NCBI GenBank assembly: GCA_020692355.1
Contig: JAIMKP010000004.1
Location: forward strand, 52,851-116,850
Direction of reading: 5' to 3'
Length of the DNA stretch: 64,000 nucleotides
Source: Desulfosporosinus sp.
GTDB taxonomy: Bacteria; Bacillota; Desulfitobacteriia; Desulfitobacteriales; Desulfitobacteriaceae
How positions within the stretch are numbered: position 1 is the first letter of the stretch; each line of letters starts with the position of its first letter. Positions 25,519 through 34,011 of the stretch are shown here, in pieces. Both the position numbers and the translations under genes were made by a program. The notes below the pieces were generated by a model that searched no databases, was not told where the DNA came from, and saw nothing but the letters and a program-made list of their open reading frames with translations.

Positions 25519-25543
25519 TTCGACATCTATCCTAACGTATAAT
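25519..25543 (+). promoter_or_regulatory. Putative spo0A promoter with 0A box
   Basis: TTCGACA at 25519-25525 is the reverse complement of TGTCGAA, the Spo0A-box core (7 of 7 to TGNCGAA). A -10-like TATAAT lies at 25538-25543, 12 nt further, so a protein bound to the box would cover the -35 region. Suggests autoregulation of spo0A, as known in Bacillus. Confidence 0.55.
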
Positions 25544-25620
25544 GAGGACACCGGAAAGAGGAGGGGGTTGCGAGCCCCAGGCGATCCGGAATATTATACA
25601 TAAGGCGGGATGATGGCAGA

Positions 25621-26415
25621 ATGAGTAAGAAAGTTAAAATCGTTGTCGCAGACGACAACCGGAATCTTTGTCAGATGCTACAAAACTACTTGCAAAGTCA
25701 GGAGGACTTACAGGTGTCTGGACTGGCTTACAATGGTATAGAAGCATGGGAGATGATTCAAAATCAAGAACCGGACTTGGTGATCGTGGACTTAGTGATG
25801 CCCAGCCTGGACGGGCTTGGGGTGTTAGAACGCATTAACGGGAGAGCGATGGCCAATCGGCCTAAAATTATCATGTTGACGGCTTTTGGGCTAGAATCCC
25901 TGACTCATCAGGCGATGATGATGGGAGTGGATTATTTCATCCTCAAACCTTTTGATCTCGAGATTCTGGGCAAGCGCATCCGCGCGCTCACCCAGGAAAG
26001 TCCTACGGTGCCAGCGTCATTTGCGGCCGTCGCACCCGCTGTAACTTCGGCTGGCAGTAGTGTGAACCTTGGCGTGGAAGTTACCTCCATGATGCATCAG
26101 ATCGGGATTCCTGCGCATGTTAAGGGATATCAGTACATCCGCGATGCGATCCTGATGGTTGTTGAAGATGTGTCGCTGCTGGGTGCTGTAACCAAGGAAC
26201 TTTACCCGGCAATCGCCAAAAAATACGATACGGCTCCCAGCCGGGTGGAACGGGGCATTCGCCATGCGATCGAACTTGCCTGGGAGAGGGGGCATACGGA
26301 AACCTTAAAACGGATCTTTGGCTACTCCATGAATATTGAACGGCAAAAACCGACTAATTCTGAGTTTGTGGCCCTGTTAGCTGATAAACTGCGAGTGATG
26401 AGCAAAGTGAGTTAA
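25621..26415 (+). CDS. spo0A: Sporulation master regulator Spo0A
   Basis: 264 residues. N-terminal receiver domain with acidic pocket Asp11/Asp12, phosphoacceptor Asp57 in LVIVDLVMP, Thr87 and Lys109 in FILKPF; then a linker of Ala/Pro/Val/Ser (about 125-145) and the Spo0A C-terminal DNA-binding domain with APSRVERGIRHAIELAWERG, which is diagnostic of the family. Phosphorylated Spo0A starts sporulation. In most relatives spo0A follows spoIVB; here the preceding gene is an unrelated acetyltransferase 300 nt away, so this is either a rearranged locus or a second copy. Confidence 0.96.
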   Translation: MSKKVKIVVADDNRNLCQMLQNYLQSQEDLQVSGLAYNGIEAWEMIQNQEPDLVIVDLVMPSLDGLGVLERINGRAMANRPKIIMLTAFGLESLTHQAMMMGVDYFILKPFDLEILGKRIRALTQESPTVPASFAAVAPAVTSAGSSVNLGVEVTSMMHQIGIPAHVKGYQYIRDAILMVVEDVSLLGAVTKELYPAIAKKYDTAPSRVERGIRHAIELAWERGHTETLKRIFGYSMNIERQKPTNSEFVALLADKLRVMSKVS

Positions 26416-26566
26416 TGCATTCCACATATAAAAAAAATATCGCGGTTTGCGAATTTTGCAGGAAATCGAATACTGTATAACGAATACTAAGGATATAATG
26501 ATCCGGGTCTTTTACCAGGGAGGGCTTGGAGAGGAATGTTTAAAACTAATGTTAGGGAGGATGAAC

Positions 26567-28189
26567 ATGATCAGAAAGAAGAAATGGATGGCCACAGTCT
26601 TGTCGGTTGCTGTAATCCTTGGGCTCGTTGTGACAGGCTGCGGCTCCACGGGGGGCGGAAACGCTGCGGCTCCCAAAGAAATGAAGATGAGCTGGAACCC
26701 AGGGGCTGAGCCCAAGACGCTCGATCCCCAGATGTCGAACGGGATTCCCGAAGCCATCGTCGAACTCAATTTGTTCGAAGGTTTAACACGCCTTGACAAA
26801 GACAGCAAACCGCAGAAGGCTCTGGCGGAGAGCTACACCGTTTCCCCCGACGGCTTGAAGTACACCTTTAAGCTGCGTGACTCCAAGTGGAGCAATGGGG
26901 ATCCTGTCAAGGCCAGCGACTTCAAGTTTGCCTGGATGCACGCTCTGGATCCTGAGGCGGCTGCTGAGTATTCTTATCAGCTGTTCTACATCAAGAATGC
27001 AGAAGCGTATAACGGCAAGAAAGCCAAAGCGGATGATGTGGGCATCAAGGTTGTCGATGAGAAAACCTTAGAAGTAGATTTGGAAGCTCCGACACCCTAC
27101 TTCTTGTCCTTGACCGCTTTCCCGACCTACTACCCAGTTAACGAGAAATGGGTGAAGGCGAACAAAGATTGGAATACCAAGGCAGAGACCTTTGTCAGCA
27201 ATGGTCCCTTCAAAATGAAGTCCTGGGCGCATAATGACAAGATTGTCGCCGTGAAGAATGACAATTATTGGGATGCCAAAAATGTGAAGCTCACGGAGCT
27301 GACGTTTAACCTGGTGGAAGATGGCAAAGCTGCTTTGACGGCTTTCGAAGCAGGTCAGCTGGATGGAATGGACAACATACCGGTTCAAGACATCGATCGT
27401 TTACGGGCTGCAGGTACATTGAAAAACACACCGTATCTGGGCACCTACTATTATCGTTTCAATGTGACACGCAAACCATTTGACGATCCGCGAGTACGCC
27501 AAGCGTTAACCATGGCGATTGACCGCAAAACCCTGATCGACAAGGTGGTTAAAGGCGGGCAAACACCGGCGTTCGCTTATACTCCGGGTGGAATTCCGGA
27601 TGCCGAGGCTGGCAAGACCTTCCGTCAAGTGGGTGGCGACTATTTTAAAGAGGATCTGGCCAAGGCCAAGGAACTCCTGGCCCAAGCGGGTTATCCGGAC
27701 GGCAAGAACTGGCCTGACAACGTCAGCATCCTTTACAATGCCGGAGCCAGCCACGAAACCATCGCCCAAGCGATTCAAGACATGTGGTCTAAGAACCTAG
27801 GGATCAAAGTCAAATTGACAAGCCAGGAATGGAAGGTTTATCAGCAGTCTGAGCAAAAACTCCAATATGATGTGGCCCGGGCCGGCTGGATTGGCGACTA
27901 TGTCGATCCCATGACCTTCATGGACATGTTTGTCACCAATGGCGGGAACAACCAAACCGGCTGGTCGAATGCGCAATATGATGCCGATATCAAGAAAGCG
28001 AAGTCGACGGGCGACCAAAAAGAACGGATGACGGCTATGCATGATGCTGAGAAGATCCTGATGACTGAAATGCCGGTCATGCCGATTTACTTCTACGTCA
28101 ATAACTATGTTGCCAAGGACTATATCAAAGGGATTATGCGTTCTCCGCTCGGTTTCATTGACTTCAAAAATGCAACAGTGGAGAAATAA
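26567..28189 (+). CDS. oppA: Oligopeptide ABC transporter, substrate-binding lipoprotein
   Basis: 540 residues from ATG 26567 (GGGAGG 8 nt upstream). Lipoprotein signal with lipobox VVTGC (Cys25). SBP_bac_5 fold: PKTLDPQMSNGIPEAIV, LFEGLTRLDKDSKPQKALAESY, FKLRDSKWSNGDPVKASDF, RQALTMAIDRK. These are standard for OppA/DppA. Catches peptides at the outer face and delivers them to OppBC. First gene of oppABCDF, with a hairpin after it that probably lowers expression of the rest relative to the binding protein. Peptide size preference cannot be read. Confidence 0.95.
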   Translation: MIRKKKWMATVLSVAVILGLVVTGCGSTGGGNAAAPKEMKMSWNPGAEPKTLDPQMSNGIPEAIVELNLFEGLTRLDKDSKPQKALAESYTVSPDGLKYTFKLRDSKWSNGDPVKASDFKFAWMHALDPEAAAEYSYQLFYIKNAEAYNGKKAKADDVGIKVVDEKTLEVDLEAPTPYFLSLTAFPTYYPVNEKWVKANKDWNTKAETFVSNGPFKMKSWAHNDKIVAVKNDNYWDAKNVKLTELTFNLVEDGKAALTAFEAGQLDGMDNIPVQDIDRLRAAGTLKNTPYLGTYYYRFNVTRKPFDDPRVRQALTMAIDRKTLIDKVVKGGQTPAFAYTPGGIPDAEAGKTFRQVGGDYFKEDLAKAKELLAQAGYPDGKNWPDNVSILYNAGASHETIAQAIQDMWSKNLGIKVKLTSQEWKVYQQSEQKLQYDVARAGWIGDYVDPMTFMDMFVTNGGNNQTGWSNAQYDADIKKAKSTGDQKERMTAMHDAEKILMTEMPVMPIYFYVNNYVAKDYIKGIMRSPLGFIDFKNATVEK

Positions 28190-28211
28190 GCTAACAAGCC
28201 TGGTGAGTGTG

Positions 28212-28244
28212 AAGGGGCGAGTTGCAACGACTTGCCCCTTTCTT
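28212..28244 (+). terminator. Intercistronic hairpin between oppA and oppB (partial terminator)
   Basis: 11-bp stem AAGGGGCGAGT (28212-28222) with ACTTGCCCCTT (28230-28240, one G-T pair), 7-nt loop, then TCTTC. Weak T run; likely a partial terminator or mRNA-stabilising stem that raises OppA over the membrane parts. Confidence 0.65.
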
Positions 28245-28272
28245 CTGTAGGAGAGGACGAAGGAGGTCTAAT

Positions 28273-29205
28273 ATGGCCAGATATCTGATAGGGCGGATTC
28301 TCTCGGCTATCTTTGTGATTTGGCTGGTGGTGACTTTGACATTTTTCTTGATGCATGCCATACCCGGCGGTCCGTTCTCATCGGAGAAGGTTTTGCCTGA
28401 CCAAGTAATGGCCAACATTAATGCCCGCTACCACCTGAACGATCCGCTCAGCAAGCAGTATTTCGATTATATGAATAATATGCTGCACTTTAACTTTGGT
28501 CCAACCTTCCGCTATGAAGGGCGGACGGTGAATGATTTATTTGCTGCCGGAATGCCTAAGACGGGAGCGCTGGGAGGATTAGCCACGGTCATTTCTCTCA
28601 TCGGCGGCACGGTGATGGGAGTCGTGGCAGCACTGCGTCAGAACAAAACCGCAGATTATTTTGTCACCTTCTTGGCGACGATCGGGATTTCTGTTCCCAG
28701 CTTCGTGATCGCAACCTTTCTCCAGTACTATGTGGGATACAAGCTGCATTGGTTTCCTCCGGTTGGCTGGGGAGAGATGAAGAACCTGGTTTTGCCGGCT
28801 GCAGCCTTAAGCGCCTATCCGATTGCTCAGATCACCCGCTTGACGCGGACAAGCATGCTTGATACCTTAAACCAGGATTATATTCGTACGGCTAAAGCCA
28901 AAGGGCTGCCAGGGTATGTAATTGTGTTCCGCCACGCCCTGCGCAATGCCTTGATTCCGGTGGTGACGTTTTTGGGACCATTTTTTGCCTACATCCTGAC
29001 CGGAAACTTCGTGATCGAATTTGTGTTTAATATCCCCGGAATTGGTCAGTTCTTTGTGACGAGCATTAGCAACCGGGATTACCCGGTGATTATGGGAACG
29101 ACGGTGTTGTTTGCGACGCTGTTAGTGACGTTCAACCTGCTGGTTGACATGGCCTACACCATCGTAGATCCTCGGATCAAGCTTACGGGAAGAAAGGAGG
29201 CCTAA
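28273..29205 (+). CDS. oppB: Oligopeptide ABC transporter permease
   Basis: 310 residues from ATG 28273 (GGAGG eight nt upstream). N-terminal RYLIGRILSAIFVIWLVV and the conserved FHAIPGGPF-like HAIPGGPFSSEKVLPDQ, six hydrophobic segments and the EAA loop YIRTAKAKGLPGYVIVFRHA that contacts the ATPases. Forms the membrane channel together with OppC. Overlap-free, 3 nt before oppC. Confidence 0.95.
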   Translation: MARYLIGRILSAIFVIWLVVTLTFFLMHAIPGGPFSSEKVLPDQVMANINARYHLNDPLSKQYFDYMNNMLHFNFGPTFRYEGRTVNDLFAAGMPKTGALGGLATVISLIGGTVMGVVAALRQNKTADYFVTFLATIGISVPSFVIATFLQYYVGYKLHWFPPVGWGEMKNLVLPAAALSAYPIAQITRLTRTSMLDTLNQDYIRTAKAKGLPGYVIVFRHALRNALIPVVTFLGPFFAYILTGNFVIEFVFNIPGIGQFFVTSISNRDYPVIMGTTVLFATLLVTFNLLVDMAYTIVDPRIKLTGRKEA

Positions 29206-29208
29206 ATC

Positions 29209-30120
29209 TTGAGCTTACCCGTCGATGCCTTTACCCCCTTGCAGCATGAGCTTAAGGCAGAGGTCATTAATCGACCGAGCACAACTCTGTGGCAAGATGC
29301 CTGGCGCAGATTTAAACTGAATCCTTTAGCGATGGGCGGCTTGGTTGTGCTGAGCGCAATTGTGCTTTTCGCCCTGTTTGGTCCTTTTTTCTCACACTTC
29401 GATTATAAGACCAATGATTTGGAATCCGTGAATCTTTTCCCGAATTGGGTGCACCCTTTTGGCACGGATGAACTGGGACGGGATATTCTGACTCGGGTCA
29501 TGTTTGGCGCTCGGATTTCACTGGCCATTGGTTTCGGTTCAGTGCTTATTAATTTAACGATCGGAATTTTCTATGGTGGAATCTCCGGGTATCTGGGCGG
29601 CCGAGTGGACAACGTCATGCAGCGTATTATTGATATTATCTTTAGTGTTCCTGATTTGCTCTATGTTATTTTACTCATGGTGGTTTTAGGTTCGGGGCTC
29701 GGGAACATTTTTATCGTTCTCGGAATTGCCAACTGGGTGCCGATGGCTCGGATTGTGCGCGGGCAAATTCTTTCCTTGCGGGAACAGGAATTCGTCTTAG
29801 CAGCCAGAACCTTAGGTGCGAGCACGAAACGGATCCTGATGAAGCACCTCTTACCGAACAGCGTAGGACAGATCATTGTGGTGGCGGCGTTACAAATCCC
29901 AGCCGCGATTTTTATGGAAGCGTTCCTGAGCTTCATCGGGCTTGGGGTTCAGCCGCCCTTGGTCAGTCTGGGTTCAATGGCCGCTTCGGGCCGCCTGAAC
30001 ATTCCTTCATACCCACATTCTCTGTTGTTCCCAGCAGGGATGATTGCGGTTTTAATGCTTGCCTTTAACTTTGTCGGAGACGGGCTGAGAGATGCCTTTG
30101 ATCCGAAAATGCGGAAGTAA
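29209..30120 (+). CDS. oppC: Oligopeptide ABC transporter permease
   Basis: 303 residues from TTG 29209, three nt after the oppB stop and behind AAAGGAGG. Cytosolic N-terminal extension, then WRRFKLNPLAMGGLVVL, PFGTDELGRDILTRVMFGARISL (the signature of DppC/OppC proteins) and the EAA loop REQEFVLAARTLGASTKRIL. Six membrane helices. Partner of OppB. Confidence 0.95.
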   Translation: MSLPVDAFTPLQHELKAEVINRPSTTLWQDAWRRFKLNPLAMGGLVVLSAIVLFALFGPFFSHFDYKTNDLESVNLFPNWVHPFGTDELGRDILTRVMFGARISLAIGFGSVLINLTIGIFYGGISGYLGGRVDNVMQRIIDIIFSVPDLLYVILLMVVLGSGLGNIFIVLGIANWVPMARIVRGQILSLREQEFVLAARTLGASTKRILMKHLLPNSVGQIIVVAALQIPAAIFMEAFLSFIGLGVQPPLVSLGSMAASGRLNIPSYPHSLLFPAGMIAVLMLAFNFVGDGLRDAFDPKMRK

Positions 30121-30133
30121 GGAGGAGACGTAA

Positions 30134-31156
30134 ATGGCACACTTGTTGGACGTCAAGAATTTAAGCACCTCTTTCTTCACCTACGCAGGAGAGGTCAAGG
30201 CGGTTTCCAGAGTCAGTTTTCATGTTGATGAAGGAGAGGCCGTCGGTATCGTGGGAGAATCGGGCTGCGGCAAATCCGTAACGGTTCAGTCCATCATGCG
30301 CTTGATTCCCACCCCCCCAGGAAAGATCGTGGACGGAGAAGTTTATTTCATGGGGCAGGATCTGGTTAAGATTCCAGAAAAGGAAATGTCTAGAGTGCGC
30401 GGAAAAGCCATGGGCATGATTTTTCAGGATCCCATGACCTCCCTTAATCCGGTGTTGACGGTTGGGCGGCAGATGACCGAAGTCCTTCAGCGCCACGAAG
30501 GCTTGAGCAGGGGCGAGGCCTTGAAACGCTCTCAGGATTACTTGGAACTTGTTGGCATTCCCAATGCCGAACGACGCTTGAAGCAGTATCCCCACGAGTT
30601 TTCGGGCGGGATGCGCCAGCGGGTGATGATTGCTATGGCTCTGCTTTGCAATCCCAAGCTTTTGATCGCCGACGAGCCCACCACTGCACTGGATGTTACG
30701 ATCCAAGCGCAGATTCTCGAATTGATGCGGGACTTGAAGGATAAGATCAATACCTCGATTATTCTGATTACCCATGACTTGGGTGTCGTGGCAGGACTGT
30801 GTTCTCGGATTATCGTCATGTACGGCGGTAAAATCGTGGAAAGCGGGACCGTTCAGGATATTTTTAAACGCCCGCAGCATCCCTATACTTGGGGACTGTT
30901 GAAGAGCGTGCCCCGTCTCGATGCCCAGGGACGCAGCCGACTCGTTCCCATTCACGGGACTCCACCGGATCTCTTAAAGCCGCCAGCTGGCTGTGGTTTT
31001 GCGGCACGCTGTCCACACGCTATGAAAATCTGTGTACAAGAACCTCCTGCTTTACAAAAGGTATCCGTTGGGCATGAAGCGTCTTGTTGGCTGCTCCATC
31101 CGGATGCTCCAAAGGTTAGCTTTGCCGAAGCTAGTGAAGGGGGGGGCGTCCGATGA
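30134..31156 (+). CDS. oppD: Oligopeptide ABC transporter ATPase
   Basis: 340 residues. Walker A GESGCGKS (about 41-48), Q-loop MIFQDPMTSLNP, signature FSGGMRQR, Walker B LLIADEPTTALD and H-loop ITHD. The C-terminal extension carries the cysteine-rich motif of peptide/nickel ATPases (GCGFAARCPHAMKIC...SCWL), which may hold an iron-sulfur cluster. GGAGGAGACG precedes the ATG. Overlaps oppF by four nt. Confidence 0.95.
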   Translation: MAHLLDVKNLSTSFFTYAGEVKAVSRVSFHVDEGEAVGIVGESGCGKSVTVQSIMRLIPTPPGKIVDGEVYFMGQDLVKIPEKEMSRVRGKAMGMIFQDPMTSLNPVLTVGRQMTEVLQRHEGLSRGEALKRSQDYLELVGIPNAERRLKQYPHEFSGGMRQRVMIAMALLCNPKLLIADEPTTALDVTIQAQILELMRDLKDKINTSIILITHDLGVVAGLCSRIIVMYGGKIVESGTVQDIFKRPQHPYTWGLLKSVPRLDAQGRSRLVPIHGTPPDLLKPPAGCGFAARCPHAMKICVQEPPALQKVSVGHEASCWLLHPDAPKVSFAEASEGGGVR

Positions 31157-32139
31157 GCGCTGCGGTCAAGTCAGAGATTATCCTTGAAGTGGAAAACCTG
31201 GTCAAACATTTCCCGATCGACAAAGGGCTTTTTGCCAAAGGAGAGCGAAAAGTCCATGCGGTGAACGGAGTTTCCTTTCAATTGCATCGAGGAGAAACGC
31301 TGGGACTCGTCGGAGAAAGCGGCTGCGGCAAGTCCACAGCCGGGCGGACGATCATTCGCTTGTATGATGCGACATCTGGGCAGGTGCGCTACAAGGGGAA
31401 GAATGTTTATGATTTAAATGCCAAGGACATGATGGGCGTTCGCAGCGATATTCAAATGATCTTTCAGGATCCTTATGCGTCCCTGAATCCCCGGATGACG
31501 GTGGGGGACATTATTGGGGAGGCCTTGGACATTCATCGACTGGCCTCCGGACAGAAACGCACGGATCGGATTTATGGGTTGTTGGAAACGGTAGGGTTGA
31601 ACCCGGAACACGCCAACCGCTTTCCCCATGAGTTTTCAGGAGGACAAAGGCAACGGATCGGGATTGCCCGTTCCTTAGCGGTGGATCCGAAAGTGATCAT
31701 TTGTGATGAGCCGATTTCCGCCTTGGATGTTTCTATTCAAGCGCAGATCGTGAATATGCTGGAAGACCTTCAGGAAAAGCTTGGGTTAACGTATTTATTC
31801 ATCGCTCACGATCTCTCCATGGTGAAGCATATTTCGCACCGGATTGCCGTGATGTACCTCGGGCGGATCGTTGAATTGACGAGCAGTTCGGACTTGTACG
31901 GGCATCCACTTCATCCTTATACTCAGGCCCTGCTTTCTGCGATTCCGATTCCGGATCCAGACGTGGAGATGAAGCGGCAGCGCATCGTGCTGCAAGGAAC
32001 GGTGCCTAGCCCGATTGATCCGCCGAGCGGGTGTTATTTCCGGACCCGCTGCCCGCATGCCGAGGATATTTGCGCCCAGAAGGTACCCGAATTGCTTGAA
32101 CGTGGAAGCGAGCATTTTGTGGCTTGTCACTTTGCATGA
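31153..32139 (+). CDS. oppF: Oligopeptide ABC transporter ATPase
   Basis: 328 residues, start ATGA overlapping the oppD stop. Walker A GESGCGKS, MIFQDPYASLNPRMTVGD, FSGGQRQRIGIARSL, CDEPISALDVSIQAQ (Walker B) and IAHDLS; C-terminal oligopeptide/dipeptide motif with YFRTRCPHAEDIC and a final Cys. Pairs with OppD on the inner membrane face to drive peptide import. Last gene of the operon; a 49-nt gap leads to the dTMP kinase gene. Confidence 0.95.
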   Translation: MSAAVKSEIILEVENLVKHFPIDKGLFAKGERKVHAVNGVSFQLHRGETLGLVGESGCGKSTAGRTIIRLYDATSGQVRYKGKNVYDLNAKDMMGVRSDIQMIFQDPYASLNPRMTVGDIIGEALDIHRLASGQKRTDRIYGLLETVGLNPEHANRFPHEFSGGQRQRIGIARSLAVDPKVIICDEPISALDVSIQAQIVNMLEDLQEKLGLTYLFIAHDLSMVKHISHRIAVMYLGRIVELTSSSDLYGHPLHPYTQALLSAIPIPDPDVEMKRQRIVLQGTVPSPIDPPSGCYFRTRCPHAEDICAQKVPELLERGSEHFVACHFA

Positions 32140-32188
32140 TCGGTTCCTGTCAATCCCTTGACAATGGTGCATAGGGGGGAGTGTTAGC

Positions 32189-32833
32189 ATGCAGAAACAA
32201 GACGTTCCGGACGTTCAAAACCTTAGAGGCCGCTTCATCGTCATTGAAGGAGTGGATGGCTCGGGAATCAGCACGCAAGTGGTGAGGCTTCATGCCTGGC
32301 TTGAAGAGCGTACGGGACGCAAGGTGCTTGCCACAAAGGAACCCAGCGAAGGCCCAGCGGGTCTGGTTTTGCGGCAAGCGTTGAACAAACGCCTGCAAGG
32401 GTTCAGCCAAGAGGTGCTGGCGCTCTTGTTTGCCGCCGATCGTCTGGATCATGTGAATCACCAGATCCGGCCTGCTCTGGATCAAGGAAGTCATGTCATT
32501 TGCGATCGCTATCTCTGGTCATCCCTGGCCTATCAAGGAGAGAGCGCTGGCGGGGAATGGGTTGAAGCGATCAATGCCAAAGCCCTCAAGCCTGATCTGA
32601 CGCTGTTTGTTCGGGTTGAACCGGAGATCACGATGGCACGGATTCGTAATAACCGTTTTCAAGTGGATCTTTTTGAAAAAGAAGCGTTCCTCAAGCGTGT
32701 GCTGGCCCGTTTTGAGCACCTTGTAGAGAAAGCCCAGGCTGAAGGGGAGACGGTCGCGGTCATTGACGGGTCAATGCCGATAGAAAGCGTGGCCACTGCC
32801 ATCCAAGACCGAGTTCAGGCTTTTTTAGCTTGA
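32189..32833 (+). CDS. tmk: dTMP kinase-like protein with non-canonical Walker A
   Basis: 214 residues from ATG 32189 (GGGGGGAGTG upstream). Fold markers of thymidylate kinase: FIVIEGVDGSG near the start, KEPSEGPAG, CDRYLWSSLAYQGES (the DR(Y/H) motif) and a LID region with Arg (MARIRNNRFQVDLFEKEAFL). The P-loop reads G21-V-D-G-S-G-I27-S-T: the Walker A lysine is Ile (codon ATC at 32267-32269). That lysine normally contacts ATP phosphates, so activity may be low or rely on another residue. Could be a true but divergent Tmk or a paralog with a changed role. It stands next to the opp operon, not near holB/dnaX as is common for tmk. Confidence 0.72.
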   Translation: MQKQDVPDVQNLRGRFIVIEGVDGSGISTQVVRLHAWLEERTGRKVLATKEPSEGPAGLVLRQALNKRLQGFSQEVLALLFAADRLDHVNHQIRPALDQGSHVICDRYLWSSLAYQGESAGGEWVEAINAKALKPDLTLFVRVEPEITMARIRNNRFQVDLFEKEAFLKRVLARFEHLVEKAQAEGETVAVIDGSMPIESVATAIQDRVQAFLA

Positions 32834-32858
32834 CAAGCAATCACAATTTTAGTATATT
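32830..32858 (+). promoter_or_regulatory. Strong sigma-A promoter of the tRNA gene
   Basis: -35 TTGACA (32830-32835, perfect), 17-nt spacer, -10 TATATT (32853-32858). Its -35 overlaps the stop codon of the dTMP kinase gene. Confidence 0.8.
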
Positions 32859-32878
32859 ATTTAAGTGTCCTGATCAAT

Positions 32879-32954
32879 GCGCTCGTAGCTCAGTGGATAG
32901 AGTGACGGTTTCCGAGGCCGGAGGTCGCAGGTTCAAATCCTGCCGGGCGCACCA
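32879..32954 (+). tRNA. tRNA-Arg, anticodon CCG
   Basis: 76 nt with encoded CCA. Acceptor GCGCTCG with CGGGCGC (one U-G pair), D arm GCTC/GAGT, anticodon arm ACGGT/GCCGG around loop TTCCGAG (anticodon CCG, reads CGG), variable AGGTC, T arm GCAGG/CCTGC with TTCAAAT. Weak points: A27-G43 mismatch, U31-G39 and G10-U25 wobbles. Preceded by a consensus promoter and followed by a terminator, so it is a single-gene unit. Confidence 0.92.
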
Positions 32955-32966
32955 TGTATGCATTGC

Positions 32967-32990
32967 ACGCCGCATTTTGTGGCGTTTTTT
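32967..32990 (+). terminator. Rho-independent terminator of tRNA-Arg
   Basis: 8-bp stem ACGCCGCA (32967-32974) with TGTGGCGT (32978-32985, one G-T pair), TTT loop, then six T followed by GTTTTT. Confidence 0.85.
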
Positions 32991-33126
32991 GTTTTTGGGG
33001 AGTCATATTTTTGTTTTCGCTTCATGATCTGCTATAATTTACAAAAGACTTATCATACACGATCCATCGGTAGGATTTTGCTTAAACGACCTATTATTAG
33101 CAGTTTCTGGCGAACGGGGGATATGT

Positions 33127-33993
33127 TTGAACCGAAAGTTGTTAAGCTGGATGCATTGGCGCACGCTTCAATATTTTCTTGGGGTCGGAGTTGGCTCGAT
33201 CATCGTGGGTTTGAGCCTCAATGCCTTAATTATTCCGAATCGAATTGCAGATGGTGGTGTAACAGGAATTGCCATTATCCTGCATTACCTCTACCTATGG
33301 CCGGTAAGTTGGGTGGTGCTCATTCTCAACCTGCCGCTCTTTCTGATCGGTTTGAAAATGGTGGGGAGGAAATTCTTAATCCTCAGTGTCGTCGGGGTGG
33401 GTGTCCTGGCATTTAGCCTGCAGTTTACGGCTCAAGTGCCGACTTTGACCCAGGATAGGCTTTTGGCGGCGATTTTTGGAGGCGTACTCAGTGGCATTGG
33501 GATGGGGATTATTTTCCGCTCGCGGGGATCGCTAGGGGGGACGGATATCTTGGCTGTGTTCTTAAGCCGGGCGACTCCTTTGAGTGTAGGGCAGATCCTT
33601 TTAAGCATTGACGCTGTGATCTTTACGGTGACGGCCGTGTTATTTCGGCCGGAGGCCGCCATGTATGCGATGCTGTATATGTTCATTGCTACTCGGGTCA
33701 TTGACCTAGTTCAGGAAGGCATGAGCCATTCGAAAGCGGTTTTGGTCATTACCCAAGAACCACAGGGGATTGCCCGCGAGATCATGAGCAAGCTGGAACG
33801 AGGCGTCACTTTGTTTCAGGCGGAAGGAGCCTATTCAGGCGAGGCGAAGCAGGTGGTGTATTGCGTTGTCAACCGGACGGAGTTGACTCAAATCAAGGAA
33901 ATCGTGCATGAACGGGATCCGAGAGCTTTCTTAACAATTAGCGAAGTCCCAGAAGTGGTTGGGGAAGGGTTCGCCTCCTGGAAGGGACACTAA
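33127..33993 (+). CDS. YitT family membrane protein (DUF2179)
   Basis: 288 residues from TTG 33127 (CGGGGGAT upstream). Five to six hydrophobic helices in the first 200 residues with the family marks LNALIIPNRIADGGVTGIAII and FRSRGSLGGTDILAV, then a cytosolic DUF2179 domain (SHSKAVLVITQEPQGIAREI, GEAKQVVYCVVNRTEL). Widely present in Bacillota; YitT proteins are thought to be membrane carriers but no substrate is established. A 18-nt gap leads to the next gene. Confidence 0.92.
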   Translation: MNRKLLSWMHWRTLQYFLGVGVGSIIVGLSLNALIIPNRIADGGVTGIAIILHYLYLWPVSWVVLILNLPLFLIGLKMVGRKFLILSVVGVGVLAFSLQFTAQVPTLTQDRLLAAIFGGVLSGIGMGIIFRSRGSLGGTDILAVFLSRATPLSVGQILLSIDAVIFTVTAVLFRPEAAMYAMLYMFIATRVIDLVQEGMSHSKAVLVITQEPQGIAREIMSKLERGVTLFQAEGAYSGEAKQVVYCVVNRTELTQIKEIVHERDPRAFLTISEVPEVVGEGFASWKGH

Positions 33994-34011
33994 GCGGAAA
34001 GGAAGGTTGGA

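Noticed and set aside
30161..30955. 264-codon open frame on the minus strand inside oppD
   Set aside because: Antisense to a clearly conserved ABC ATPase, no ribosome site, odd composition; a shadow of oppD codon usage.
32958..33416. 152-codon plus-strand frame over the tRNA terminator and start of the YitT gene
   Set aside because: Begins inside the tRNA terminator, overlaps the conserved YitT frame, has no ribosome site.
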